64,000 bases of DNA from Pseudoalteromonas sp. Z1A8. Lineage in GTDB: Bacteria > Pseudomonadota > Gammaproteobacteria > Enterobacterales > Alteromonadaceae. Under the pieces are notes generated by a model. That model made no database searches, was not told the origin of the DNA, and saw nothing but the letters and a program-made list of their open reading frames with translations. The position numbers were made by a program, and so were the translations under genes. Location of the stretch: assembly GCF_011378855.1 (NCBI RefSeq), contig NZ_WTLB01000002.1:1-64000 (forward strand), written 5' to 3'. Shown one piece after another: positions 50,236 to 59,634 of the stretch. Each line of letters opens with the position of its first letter. Position 1 is the stretch's first letter.

Positions 50236-50273
50236 TTTCTTGATAAGAAATAAAATTATCATTAATTCTTTGT

Positions 50274-50348
50274 TGGGATATCGCCAAGCGGTAAGGCACC
50301 AGGTTTTGATCCTGGCATTCCCAGGTTCAAATCCTGGTATCCCAGCCA
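50274..50348 (+). tRNA. tRNA-Gln (TTG), copy 2
   Basis: Identical to copy 1, with anticodon TTG and encoded CCA. Confidence 0.96.
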
Positions 50349-50419
50349 ACTTCTTCTACCAAGGAAAGTTGGATAAAAGAATTGCTCTAGCTTAGAGTTT
50401 AAATTGGCAAATTAGTGAT

Positions 50420-50504
<85 letters not shown>

Positions 50505-50542
50505 TGTTCTTATAAGAACTAAAATTATAAAGAATTCTTTGT

Positions 50543-50617
50543 TGGGATATCGCCAAGCGGTAAGGCACCAGGTTTTGATCCTGGCATTCCCAGGTTCAAA
50601 TCCTGGTATCCCAGCCA
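50543..50617 (+). tRNA. tRNA-Gln (TTG), copy 3
   Basis: Identical to the other three Gln copies, with anticodon TTG. Confidence 0.96.
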
Positions 50618-50688
50618 ACTTCTTCTACCAAGGAAAGTTGGATAAAAGAATTGCTCTAGCTTAGAGTTTAAATTAGCAAATTAGTGAT

Positions 50689-50773
<85 letters not shown>

Positions 50774-50812
50774 TGTTCTTATTAAGAACTAAAACTAATT
50801 CAAATTTACAGT

Positions 50813-50887
50813 TGGGATATCGCCAAGCGGTAAGGCACCAGGTTTTGATCCTGGCATTCCCAGGTTCAAATCCTGGTATCCCAGCCA
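50813..50887 (+). tRNA. tRNA-Gln (TTG), copy 4
   Basis: Last tRNA of the operon, identical to the other Gln copies. No gene with the CTG anticodon is present in this cluster, unlike the E. coli one. Confidence 0.96.
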
Positions 50888-50928
50888 ATTTGACTCCCTT
50901 TTCTAAAACTCCCCAATACTTACTAAAT

Positions 50929-52512
50929 TCAACCTACTTTTTCTGCATTTAAATAAACACTTATAAATTCATCTATTGTTATCGGTTTGCTATATAAATA
51001 CCCTTGTAAATAATCGCAGTTCATACCTAATAGCGCTTGCTCTACCTCTTTTGTTTCTATTCCTTCAGCTACTACATCACAATTTAATCGACTCGCTAAA
51101 AATAATGTAGACTCAACAATGGCATAATCTGGTGGGTTAATGAGCATATCTTTGACAAACGACTGATCAATTTTTATTTGATTGATTGGCAGCTCTCTTA
51201 ATAATGACAGTGACGAAAAGCCAGTACCAAAGTCATCAACACTAAATTTAAACCCGCGCATACTCAACTGTTGCATCATTTTTCTAGCAGCCGGTATATT
51301 TGTCATCATTGCACCTTCTGTAATTTCAAAAATTAACGAGTCGCTTAATGTAGGGTCGGTTGCGAGTAAACTAATTATAAAATCGTAAAACTCGCTGCTT
51401 TCAATATCTTTCGTTGATAAATTGACATGTATAGTACCGGTGAAACCAAATAGCTTGAGCTTTCTAATATGATTAACGGCTTCTTGTACAACCCATTTCG
51501 ATAAAGGAAAAATAAGCCCTGTACGCTCAGCTACGGTTATAAACTTTTCTGGACTAATAAAGCTACCATCATCTTGCGGCCATCGGATAAGCGCTTCTAG
51601 GCCATGTAATTGCAGATCTTTAGAGTCCATTATGGGTTGTAAATAAAGCTCAAACTCATCTTTATGTAATGCCACTTTAATTTTGGCTGATAAATCAAAA
51701 AAGTCCTCCGCTCTTTTACCTATTGCAGATGAGTAATTTACTAAAGGTTGAAATGTTTTTTTAGCTTCATGCAGTGCCAAGTCGGCTTTTTTTAATAACT
51801 GATCGGGTAATCGGCTATCATGAGGAAAACGACTTACGCCTATACTTAATTGTATTTTAACTATTTGCTCATTCGTACAAAATGGAGTTTTAACAGCTGA
51901 ATTTATAATATTTACACAGTAATCCATACTTTCATCCGCATCGGTATGCAGTAAAAATGCAAACTCATCACCTCCTATTCGATATAATTTAGCAATTCCG
52001 CACAAGTCTTTGCTTAGTTTATTGGCGAACGCTGCTAATAGTTGATCGCCACATTGATGACCAAACGCATCATTAATTTGTTTAAAATTATTTAAGTCGA
52101 TATAGAACAATGCAAATGAAGAAGGGTATTCCACTTGTTTACTTAAGGATTTAAAAAATTTATCGCGGTTGGGTAAGGTTGTTAAGTTATCGTGCTCAGT
52201 TTGATATTTTTGATACTGGGTTGCTTGCTCTATTTTAACAATACTTTTTAAACTCAGTTTAATCACTAAATAAACAAACCCTGCTCCACCAAATAACAAC
52301 ATAGCGACCATATTCATCACAACAGGTGCAATAGCGTAGTTAGAAAAGTAATAAAGTACCCACCAATAGCCAAAAATAAAGCTAATAATGGCGCATAACA
52401 ATATAGTCCACGCTAACTGCGCTGTTTTTTTACATACTTTAATCGTTGTTTTTAGGCTAGCTACAAGTAGCAACACACCTAACATAATCATTACTGTAAA
52501 AAAATTATCCAC
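50929..52512 (-). CDS. Membrane GGDEF-EAL cyclic-di-GMP protein
   Basis: A 527-residue protein with about three N-terminal membrane helices (roughly 5-20, 33-55, 61-85). A GGDEF domain (motif at 180-184) and an EAL domain (EAL at 306-308, then EITE, DDFGTGFSS and EGIE) follow. Both catalytic motifs are intact, so it may synthesise or hydrolyse c-di-GMP. No RxxD inhibitory site is evident before GGDEF. The gene is leftward and ends close to the convergent tRNA operon, between it and ubiF. Confidence 0.94.
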   Translation of the reverse strand: MDNFFTVMIMLGVLLLVASLKTTIKVCKKTAQLAWTILLCAIISFIFGYWWVLYYFSNYAIAPVVMNMVAMLLFGGAGFVYLVIKLSLKSIVKIEQATQYQKYQTEHDNLTTLPNRDKFFKSLSKQVEYPSSFALFYIDLNNFKQINDAFGHQCGDQLLAAFANKLSKDLCGIAKLYRIGGDEFAFLLHTDADESMDYCVNIINSAVKTPFCTNEQIVKIQLSIGVSRFPHDSRLPDQLLKKADLALHEAKKTFQPLVNYSSAIGKRAEDFFDLSAKIKVALHKDEFELYLQPIMDSKDLQLHGLEALIRWPQDDGSFISPEKFITVAERTGLIFPLSKWVVQEAVNHIRKLKLFGFTGTIHVNLSTKDIESSEFYDFIISLLATDPTLSDSLIFEITEGAMMTNIPAARKMMQQLSMRGFKFSVDDFGTGFSSLSLLRELPINQIKIDQSFVKDMLINPPDYAIVESTLFLASRLNCDVVAEGIETKEVEQALLGMNCDYLQGYLYSKPITIDEFISVYLNAEKVG

Positions 52513-52623
52513 ACACAGGCTCTTTAAAGTTATTTAATTGCAATTTAATGATGTAATGCCCGTTAAGTTAAAACCGTATTCGAGATAGTCATATCACCAT
52601 CTGTTAACTTAAAAAACAGACAT

Positions 52624-52649
52624 AAAAAAAGGCTCATAAATGAGCCTTT
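52624..52649 (-). terminator. Terminator of the ubiF transcript
   Basis: The stem AAAGGCTCA/TGAGCCTTT is followed on the reverse strand by seven T, 18 nt past the ubiF stop. Confidence 0.88.
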
Positions 52650-52667
52650 CTAATATCTACTTTAAAT

Positions 52668-53837
52668 TTAGCCTAAATCACCGCTAATTGCGTATTTTAA
52701 AACCCAGTTTTTTATTGGCCCCGTATTATTCGCCATTTTTAAAAACTGGCTACGTGCCCATTTAAGTGGCGTAATTTGATTAGAAAACCCAAAGTAACAG
52801 GCATCCATCATGCTCATCATTAATAAATTGGCTTTACGGCGAGCTCGCTCGTATTCTTTAAGCTTTAGTGGGCAACCAGCGTCATCTGCATCATTTAAAA
52901 TATCAGCAAGTGCCACAACGTCCTGAAAACCTAAATTAACGCCCTGCCCTGCAAGGGGGTTAATTGTATGTGCAGCATCGCCCACTAAAACCAAGCGCCC
53001 TTGCGAATAATTATTAGCGTGTTGGCGAGTAAGCGGAAATACTGCATGGGTTTGTACTTCAAAGTCTCCAGCAAGTTCCGGGAATTTATTAAGTATGTGC
53101 GTTTTTAACTGCTCTGGGTTTAACCCTCTAAATGCTTGCAGTGTATTTGCATCGTCGTACCAAATTAAATTAGCGTACGGTGCCTGCATTGGTAAAAATG
53201 CTAATGGCCCGGTTGGTGTAAACTGTTGCCATGTTTTAATTTGTTGCGGTGCATCGAGTTTAATTAATACCCCCATGCAATGCTGTTGGTACTGCCAACC
53301 TGTAATACCAATATTAGCTTTAGCACGCAGTTGCGATTGCCCACCATCGGCGGCAATTACTAAATCAGCTGTATAAGTTTGTTCTCCATATACAAGCGTA
53401 ATTAAATCATCCGTTTGCTCTATTTTAGTTACCGGCAATGATTGCTCAACAACCTCAATCTTATAATGCCCAAATTGCTGCCACAAACTTGCTTGAATTA
53501 AACTATTTTCAATCAAGTGGCCTAAATGTGTCGTGTTTATGTCGGCGCAATCAAATAATAAATTGTCACCACCGCGCTCAAATGCTTCCAACTGTTGATA
53601 AGGCGCTATACGGTTTTGCCTTAAAAGAGGCATTGACCCTAATTCATCAAGTAAATTTTCTGAAAAACGATTAATAGCCGACACTCTAATATCCACCTTA
53701 TCGCTACTAAGAATGTGTGATGGGTCTATAAGGTGTTTTTCGATTATGCGCACGCCAAAGCCTTGTTGAGCCAGCTTTATCGCCATAGCCGCGCCAACCA
53801 TGCCCCCGCCCACTACTATCACATTATTTTTGGTCAT
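52668..53837 (-). CDS. ubiF: 3-demethoxyubiquinol 3-hydroxylase UbiF
   Basis: FAD monooxygenase of ubiquinone biosynthesis. It shows the N-terminal dinucleotide fold VIVVGGGMVGAAMA, the FAD motif LVLVGDAAHTINPLAGQGVNLG and DVRISAINRFS. The similarity to E. coli UbiF and the position next to a Met-Leu-Gln tRNA cluster and divergent from miaB support this member of the UbiH/UbiF/VisC family over its paralogues. The frame is open to 53924. The start is taken as the ATG at 53837 (MTKNNVIVVGGG), with 53849 also possible. Confidence 0.9.
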   Translation of the reverse strand: MTKNNVIVVGGGMVGAAMAIKLAQQGFGVRIIEKHLIDPSHILSSDKVDIRVSAINRFSENLLDELGSMPLLRQNRIAPYQQLEAFERGGDNLLFDCADINTTHLGHLIENSLIQASLWQQFGHYKIEVVEQSLPVTKIEQTDDLITLVYGEQTYTADLVIAADGGQSQLRAKANIGITGWQYQQHCMGVLIKLDAPQQIKTWQQFTPTGPLAFLPMQAPYANLIWYDDANTLQAFRGLNPEQLKTHILNKFPELAGDFEVQTHAVFPLTRQHANNYSQGRLVLVGDAAHTINPLAGQGVNLGFQDVVALADILNDADDAGCPLKLKEYERARRKANLLMMSMMDACYFGFSNQITPLKWARSQFLKMANNTGPIKNWVLKYAISGDLG

Positions 53838-54093
53838 GTTTTTCATCATTTTATTATTACTTGAGTCTGTTTTGATTGTATCAAAATTAATTTGTTTTAT
53901 ACCAGAGGATATCCCTAACAGCACATTAAACTCGCCCTGTATTGATTTGAGATCACAAACATGAAAACTATACTTGGATCTGGGCGGGTATCCAGCTAAA
54001 ATACGCCTCCTTTAAGTGAGCATGCTTGCTCCTTAATCCTGTTTCTAGCACATTTTTGTGCCACTATCGAATTGAACACGAGGCAATATTTCA

Positions 54094-55542
54094 ATGAGCA
54101 AAAAGCTGCATATTAAAACCTGGGGTTGTCAGATGAACGAATACGACTCTCAGAAAATGGCTGAACTTTTAGATGCCACCAACGGCTACCAGCTAACTGA
54201 TGATGCAACAGATGCCGACGTAATCTTACTTAACACCTGTTCAATTCGTGAAAAAGCACAAGAAAAAGTATTTCACCAGTTAGGTCGTTGGAAGTTGTTA
54301 AAAGACGACAAGCCAGACTTAATAATTGGTGTAGGTGGTTGTGTTGCCTCACAAGAAGGTGACTCTATTCGCCAACGCGCACCATTTGTAGATGTTATTT
54401 TTGGCCCGCAAACATTACACCGTTTACCAGAAATGATTAAACAAGTGCAAGGCAACAAAGGCTCATCGGTTGTTGATATTTCATTCCCAGAGATTGAAAA
54501 GTTTGACCGCCTGCCAGAGCCAAAAGCGGATGGCCCATCTGCGTTTGTATCAATTATGGAAGGCTGTTCTAAATACTGTACTTTTTGTGTTGTACCGTAC
54601 ACTCGCGGTGAAGAAGTTAGCCGCCCAGTAGATGACGTATTACTTGAAATTGCACAGCTTGCTGAGCAAAACGTACGTGAAGTAAACCTACTTGGCCAAA
54701 ACGTAAATGCATACCGCGGCGACACGCACGATGGCGAAATTTGTTACTTCTCAGATTTAATTCGTCTTATAGCTGCTATTGATGGTATTGACCGTATTCG
54801 TTACACCACATCGCACCCGGTAGAATTTACACCAGATATCATTGACGTTTACGCCGATGTACCAGAGCTTGTAGATCACTTACATCTACCAGTACAAAGT
54901 GGTTCAGACCGTATATTAAACCTAATGAAACGTGGCCATACGGCAATTGAATACAAATCGACTATTCGTAAGTTACGTAAAATTCGTCCTAACTTAAGCA
55001 TGTCGTCAGATTTCATTATTGGTTTCCCAGGCGAAAGCCAAGAAGACTTTGAAGCAACCATGAAGCTTATTAGCGACATTGGTTTTGATATGAGCTTTAG
55101 CTTTATTTACAGTGCACGCCCAGGTACGCCAGCGGCAGATTTGCCAGATGACGTAACAGAGCAAGAGAAAAAAGAACGCTTATACTTACTACAAAATCGT
55201 ATTACACAAATGGCGCAGCAAATTAGCCGCCAAATGTTCGATACAGAGCAACGTATACTTGTTGAAGGTCCTTCTAAAAAGAACCCAATGGAATTACGTG
55301 GCCGTACCGAAAATAACCGTGTAGTAAATTTTGTTGGCCCACACACAGTGATCGGACAGTTTGTTGACGTACGTATTACCGAAGCACTACCTAACTCTTT
55401 ACGTGGTGACTTAATTCGTACAGAATCAGAAATGAACTTACGACGTGAAATCGCTCCTTCAGCTATTTTAACTAAAGCTGCAGCTGCAGAGCCAAAACCA
55501 GACACTGTTAACGAAATTGGCGTAGCTACTTTCGTTCCTTAG
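54094..55542 (+). CDS. miaB: tRNA-2-methylthio-N6-isopentenyladenosine synthase MiaB
   Basis: Radical SAM enzyme that methylthiolates position A37 of tRNAs. The 482 residues have the auxiliary cluster cysteines C12, C49 and C83 and the radical SAM triad C158/C162/C165 (CSKYCTFC). A C-terminal TRAM domain follows. It starts the conserved miaB-ybeZ-ybeY-ybeX-lnt run and is divergent from ubiF, as in E. coli. Confidence 0.98.
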   Translation: MSKKLHIKTWGCQMNEYDSQKMAELLDATNGYQLTDDATDADVILLNTCSIREKAQEKVFHQLGRWKLLKDDKPDLIIGVGGCVASQEGDSIRQRAPFVDVIFGPQTLHRLPEMIKQVQGNKGSSVVDISFPEIEKFDRLPEPKADGPSAFVSIMEGCSKYCTFCVVPYTRGEEVSRPVDDVLLEIAQLAEQNVREVNLLGQNVNAYRGDTHDGEICYFSDLIRLIAAIDGIDRIRYTTSHPVEFTPDIIDVYADVPELVDHLHLPVQSGSDRILNLMKRGHTAIEYKSTIRKLRKIRPNLSMSSDFIIGFPGESQEDFEATMKLISDIGFDMSFSFIYSARPGTPAADLPDDVTEQEKKERLYLLQNRITQMAQQISRQMFDTEQRILVEGPSKKNPMELRGRTENNRVVNFVGPHTVIGQFVDVRITEALPNSLRGDLIRTESEMNLRREIAPSAILTKAAAAEPKPDTVNEIGVATFVP

Positions 55543-55553
55543 TCACACTATTA

Positions 55554-55573
55554 GCGCCAGTTAACGCTGGCGC
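55554..55573 (+). repeat. Hairpin between miaB and ybeZ
   Basis: GCGCCAG (55554-55560) pairs with CTGGCGC (55567-55573). There is no T run after it, so it probably acts on mRNA processing or partial termination rather than as a full terminator. Confidence 0.55.
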
Positions 55574-55592
55574 AGTACTATAGGAAGCAATT

Positions 55593-56651
55593 TTGAGTAA
55601 TCAGTTAAAAACATTAGAGATTTATTTAGAACCTGCCGATAACAAACGCCTTTCTTCTTTATGTGGCCCGTTTGACGAAAACATCAAACAAATTGAACGC
55701 CACCTGGCTGTTGAAATAATTCACCGTGACAACTTTTTTAAAGTAACCGGTAAACTGCACAACTGCGCCGGCGCTGTAGAAATCTTAAAAAACCTTTATG
55801 TTGATACTCAGCCAGTGCGTGGTGTTTTAGGCGAAATAGAACCCAAAGCCGTTCATTTAGCTATTACCGAATCAAAAGCCCTAGAGCAAGACGCATCAAG
55901 CAGCGCTTACGGCAAAGATATGGTGATTAAAACGCGCCGTGGTGTAATTAAACCACGTAACGATAACCAAGGTGTTTATGTGGCTAATATTTTACACCAC
56001 GACATTACCTTTGGTATTGGCCCTGCTGGTACTGGTAAAACCTACCTTGCCGTTGCTGCCGCCGTTGACGCCCTTGAGCGCCAAGAAATACGCCGTATAT
56101 TATTAACGCGTCCTGCTGTAGAAGCGGGCGAAAAGCTTGGCTTTTTACCTGGCGATTTAAGTCAAAAAATAGACCCATACCTGCGCCCTCTTTACGACGC
56201 GCTTTTTGAAATGCTAGGTTTTGAAAAAGTAGAAAAGCTCATCGAAAAAAATATCATCGAAGTAGCCCCGCTTGCTTACATGCGCGGACGTACTTTAAAC
56301 GATGCCTTTATTATTTTAGATGAAAGCCAAAATACCACCGCCGAGCAAATGAAAATGTTTTTAACCCGCATAGGATTTAACTCAAAAGCGGTTATTACAG
56401 GTGATATTACACAGGTTGATTTACCACGTGGTACACGCTCAGGCCTTCGCCATGCAATGGAAGTACTTGATGGCGTAAACGAAATTAGCTTTAACTACTT
56501 TAAAGCCCAAGACGTAGTACGCCACCCTGTTGTAGCACGCATAGTTGAAGCCTACGAGCGTAACGATGAAAGCGAGCGACTAAAGCGCATTGAAAAGCAA
56601 AATGCAAAAGACGCACTTGCCGCTCTTCAACAGCCTACTACTAAAGAGTAA
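55593..56651 (+). CDS. ybeZ: PhoH-like ATPase YbeZ
   Basis: A 352-residue P-loop protein with Walker A GPAGTGKT (143-150) and Walker B FIILDESQN, associated with YbeY in rRNA processing and RNA quality control. The start is TTG at 55593, supported by an AGGAA site six nt upstream. It is followed at once by ybeY. Confidence 0.96.
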   Translation: MSNQLKTLEIYLEPADNKRLSSLCGPFDENIKQIERHLAVEIIHRDNFFKVTGKLHNCAGAVEILKNLYVDTQPVRGVLGEIEPKAVHLAITESKALEQDASSSAYGKDMVIKTRRGVIKPRNDNQGVYVANILHHDITFGIGPAGTGKTYLAVAAAVDALERQEIRRILLTRPAVEAGEKLGFLPGDLSQKIDPYLRPLYDALFEMLGFEKVEKLIEKNIIEVAPLAYMRGRTLNDAFIILDESQNTTAEQMKMFLTRIGFNSKAVITGDITQVDLPRGTRSGLRHAMEVLDGVNEISFNYFKAQDVVRHPVVARIVEAYERNDESERLKRIEKQNAKDALAALQQPTTKE

Positions 56652-56655
56652 TACT

Positions 56656-57114
56656 TTGACAACCGAACTTGATTTACAAATAGCCTGTGAGTTTGACAAC
56701 CTCCCAAGCGAAGAGCAATTTGCACTGTGGGCCGACAAAGCCCTTAGCCAATATCGTGATGAGTCAGAGCTCAGTATTGTTATTAGCGACGAAGCGCAAT
56801 CGCAACAGCTTAATAACGACTATCGTGGTAAAAATAAACCGACCAACGTACTGTCGTTCGAATTTGAAGCACCACCAGGAATAGATATTCCCTTGGTTGG
56901 TGATTTAATTATTTGCCCAGCCATTGTATTAGCTGAAGCAATTGAGCAAGAGAAGTCATTTCATGACCACTTTGCCCACATGGTTATTCACGGATGCTTG
57001 CATTTGCTTGGATTTGACCATATAAAGAGTGACGATGCTTTAGAGATGGAAAGCATAGAAAAGCAATTACTTGCAGAGCTGAACATAGCAGACCCATACC
57101 GGGACGATATTTAA
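56656..57114 (+). CDS. ybeY: Endoribonuclease YbeY
   Basis: Zinc-dependent single-strand RNase for 16S rRNA 3' maturation and ribosome quality control. The zinc motif HGCLHLLGFDH is complete. The start is TTG at 56656 (MTTELDLQIACEF), 4 nt after the ybeZ stop with AAAGAG upstream. A longer frame from 56590 overlaps ybeZ and lacks homology. 152 residues. Confidence 0.95.
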   Translation: MTTELDLQIACEFDNLPSEEQFALWADKALSQYRDESELSIVISDEAQSQQLNNDYRGKNKPTNVLSFEFEAPPGIDIPLVGDLIICPAIVLAEAIEQEKSFHDHFAHMVIHGCLHLLGFDHIKSDDALEMESIEKQLLAELNIADPYRDDI

Positions 57115-57136
57115 ATTAACGGAGCAATTAGACGCA

Positions 57137-58021
57137 ATGAGCGACGGTAACTCGCAATCTAGCCAGGGTTCTTCTGGCAAAACGTGGTTGGGCAGAATAG
57201 CTCAAATGTTGCAAGGGGAACCCCAGAATAGAGAAGAGCTGGTCGAAGTTATTGCCGATGCGCAAGAACGAGACGTAATCGATCCAGAAACAAAAGAGAT
57301 GATAGAAGGTGTGCTTGGCGTGTCTGAGCTTAAAGTGCGAGACATAATGGTTCCGCGCTCACAAATGATCACTCTTGAGATCGACAAGCCGCTTGAAGAG
57401 CTAATTCCAATGATGGTTGACTCAACTCACTCACGCTTTCCGGTGGTGATTGAAGATAAAGATCATGTAGAAGGTTTTTTGCTCGCTAAAGATTTATTGC
57501 CACTGATCTTAAATAAAGACGAGCACTTACCATCAATACGCGATTATTTACGCCCAGCAATGGTAGTACCTGAAAGCAAACGTGTTGATACACTGCTAAA
57601 CGAATTTCGTCAGCAACGCTACCATATGGCTGTTGTTATTGACGAATACGGCGGCGTATCGGGCTTAGTAACGATTGAAGATATTCTTGAAATAATTGTT
57701 GGCGAAATCGAAGATGAGCACGACGAAGAAGAAGAACATCAAGATATTCGTCGACTTGCTAAACATGTTCACGTAGTGCAAGCACTCACACCTGTTGATG
57801 ACTTTAACGAGCATTTTAAAACAGGTTACAGCACAGACGAAGCCGATACTATTGGTGGAACTGTACTGCACGCATTTGGCCACATGCCAAGCCGTGGTGA
57901 AACGATTGACATAGAAGGTTACCAATTTAAAGTAACCAACGCCGACAATCGTCGTATTTTGCAACTGCAAGTCACCGTTCCTAAGGATGATGATAACGAC
58001 AGTGAAGAAACTGCTAACTAG
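57137..58021 (+). CDS. ybeX: CBS-domain protein YbeX (CorC-like)
   Basis: A 294-residue soluble protein with two CBS domains (about 65-185, including VRDIMVPRSQMITLE) and a C-terminal CorC/HlyC transporter-associated domain. Linked to magnesium and cobalt efflux and to ribosome metabolism. It overlaps the start of lnt. Confidence 0.94.
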   Translation: MSDGNSQSSQGSSGKTWLGRIAQMLQGEPQNREELVEVIADAQERDVIDPETKEMIEGVLGVSELKVRDIMVPRSQMITLEIDKPLEELIPMMVDSTHSRFPVVIEDKDHVEGFLLAKDLLPLILNKDEHLPSIRDYLRPAMVVPESKRVDTLLNEFRQQRYHMAVVIDEYGGVSGLVTIEDILEIIVGEIEDEHDEEEEHQDIRRLAKHVHVVQALTPVDDFNEHFKTGYSTDEADTIGGTVLHAFGHMPSRGETIDIEGYQFKVTNADNRRILQLQVTVPKDDDNDSEETAN

Positions 58022-59564
58022 ACTTACCCTATTAGCAAAAGATAAAAAAGCATGGCTCGCACTGGTTGCGGGCCTTGTTTTAACTTTTGGCTATGCCCCC
58101 TTTAAAATTTGGCCCATTGTATTTATTAGCCTTGGAGCCATAATTTTTTGCATTAACCCTAATAATACCGGTAAAGCACACGCAAAAACCGCTGCTAAAT
58201 ATGGCTTTATATTTGGTCTAGGTTGGTTTGGTGCAGGTATAAGCTGGGTCCATGTTTCTATTGCCACCTTTGGCGGAATGCCGCTTATAGCGTCGCTCTC
58301 GTTAATGGCATTTTTGTGCGCCTACTTAGCGTTATTTCCAGCCCTTGCCTTTTGGGCAACCACACGCTTTGCCACTGGCCCTAAAAGCTTTGGTGCATTA
58401 CTCATTGCTTGCTTTGCAATTAGTGAGTATTTACGCGGAACAGTACTTACTGGTTTTCCGTGGTTAAGTTTTGGCTACACACAAACCGACGGACCACTCA
58501 GGCTGCTTGCCCCTTATATTGGCGAGTTTGGCTTAACTCTCGTATGCATCGCAATTGGTTTTGCACTTTATCGCTTAACCCAAAAAGATTTTAAAACCCC
58601 TGTTGTTACCGCTACTGCTGTTGCGCTCATTTTTACAGGCGCAAGTACCACAGGCAGTATTCATTACACAGATAAAAACATGTCGGTATTACTCGTTCAA
58701 GGGAACATACAACAACACCTTCGTTTTGAGCCAAGTGAGTTTTGGACCACCATGAGCAAATACCAAGACATGACGCGCCCACATTGGGATGCCGACTTAA
58801 TAGTATGGCCCGAAGCCGCAGTGCCCGAAATAGAAATGCTTGCTGACTCGTACCTAGCTAATTTAGACAGTGCAGCGTCGTTTAATAAAACCGCCCTTGT
58901 AACCGGTATTGTTGACTACCAACGCGACACCAAAAACATATTCAATACACTTATTGTGGTCGGTAATAAAGAACGCGACGACGAGCACGGGCATTATCAT
59001 TACCTTGATAAAAACCGCTATCAAAAACACCAGCTATTACCGATTGGCGAATTTGTACCGTTTCAAGATTTACTGCGCCCTATTGCCCCGTTATTCGATT
59101 TACCTATGTCGTCGTTTACGCGTGGCGACAAAGTGCAAAACAACTTACGCGCCAATGGCTTTAATTTACTTCCCGCTATTTGCTACGAAATTGTTTTTGC
59201 AGACTTAGTACGCGGTAATTACAAAAGCGACTCCGACCTACTCTTTACTGTAAGTAACGATGCCTGGTTTGGCGACTCTATTGGGCCTTTGCAGCATATG
59301 CAAATAGCCCGCATGCGCTCGCTCGAACTACAACGCCCCCTAGTGCGTGTTACTAACAATGGTGTAAGCGCCGTATACGACCCCATAAGCCACACACAAC
59401 AAACCATGCCTCAGTTTGAAGCTACTACATTGAAAGCCAACATTAAGCTTATAAAAGGCGACAGCGTGTACAGTCAATACGGCAATGTGTTTGTTTGGGG
59501 ATGTGTGTTGTTGCTAGGAGTTGGTGGTTTTGGGCTAAAACTAAAAGATAAAAGAAATATTTAA
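57987..59564 (+). CDS. lnt: Apolipoprotein N-acyltransferase Lnt
   Basis: Adds the third acyl chain to the N-terminal Cys of lipoproteins in the inner membrane. The 525-residue frame has about seven membrane helices and a nitrilase domain with the catalytic triad E276 (WPEAAVPE), K347 (KHQLLP) and C399 (ICYEIV). ATGs at 57987 and 57990 overlap ybeX; a GTG at 58002 (VKKLLTRLTLL) is also plausible. It ends at a bidirectional hairpin. Confidence 0.95.
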   Translation: MMITTVKKLLTRLTLLAKDKKAWLALVAGLVLTFGYAPFKIWPIVFISLGAIIFCINPNNTGKAHAKTAAKYGFIFGLGWFGAGISWVHVSIATFGGMPLIASLSLMAFLCAYLALFPALAFWATTRFATGPKSFGALLIACFAISEYLRGTVLTGFPWLSFGYTQTDGPLRLLAPYIGEFGLTLVCIAIGFALYRLTQKDFKTPVVTATAVALIFTGASTTGSIHYTDKNMSVLLVQGNIQQHLRFEPSEFWTTMSKYQDMTRPHWDADLIVWPEAAVPEIEMLADSYLANLDSAASFNKTALVTGIVDYQRDTKNIFNTLIVVGNKERDDEHGHYHYLDKNRYQKHQLLPIGEFVPFQDLLRPIAPLFDLPMSSFTRGDKVQNNLRANGFNLLPAICYEIVFADLVRGNYKSDSDLLFTVSNDAWFGDSIGPLQHMQIARMRSLELQRPLVRVTNNGVSAVYDPISHTQQTMPQFEATTLKANIKLIKGDSVYSQYGNVFVWGCVLLLGVGGFGLKLKDKRNI

Positions 59565-59565
59565 A

Positions 59566-59600
59566 ATTAAAGCGCGGTAAGATAATTATCGCGCTTTAAT
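59566..59600. terminator. Bidirectional terminator between lnt and the NTPase gene
   Basis: ATTAAAGCGCG (59566-59576) pairs with CGCGCTTTAAT (59590-59600), suiting the convergent lnt and NTPase genes. Confidence 0.8.
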
Positions 59601-59634
59601 TTCAAGCTCAAATAGCCGCCTCAATTAATTGAAA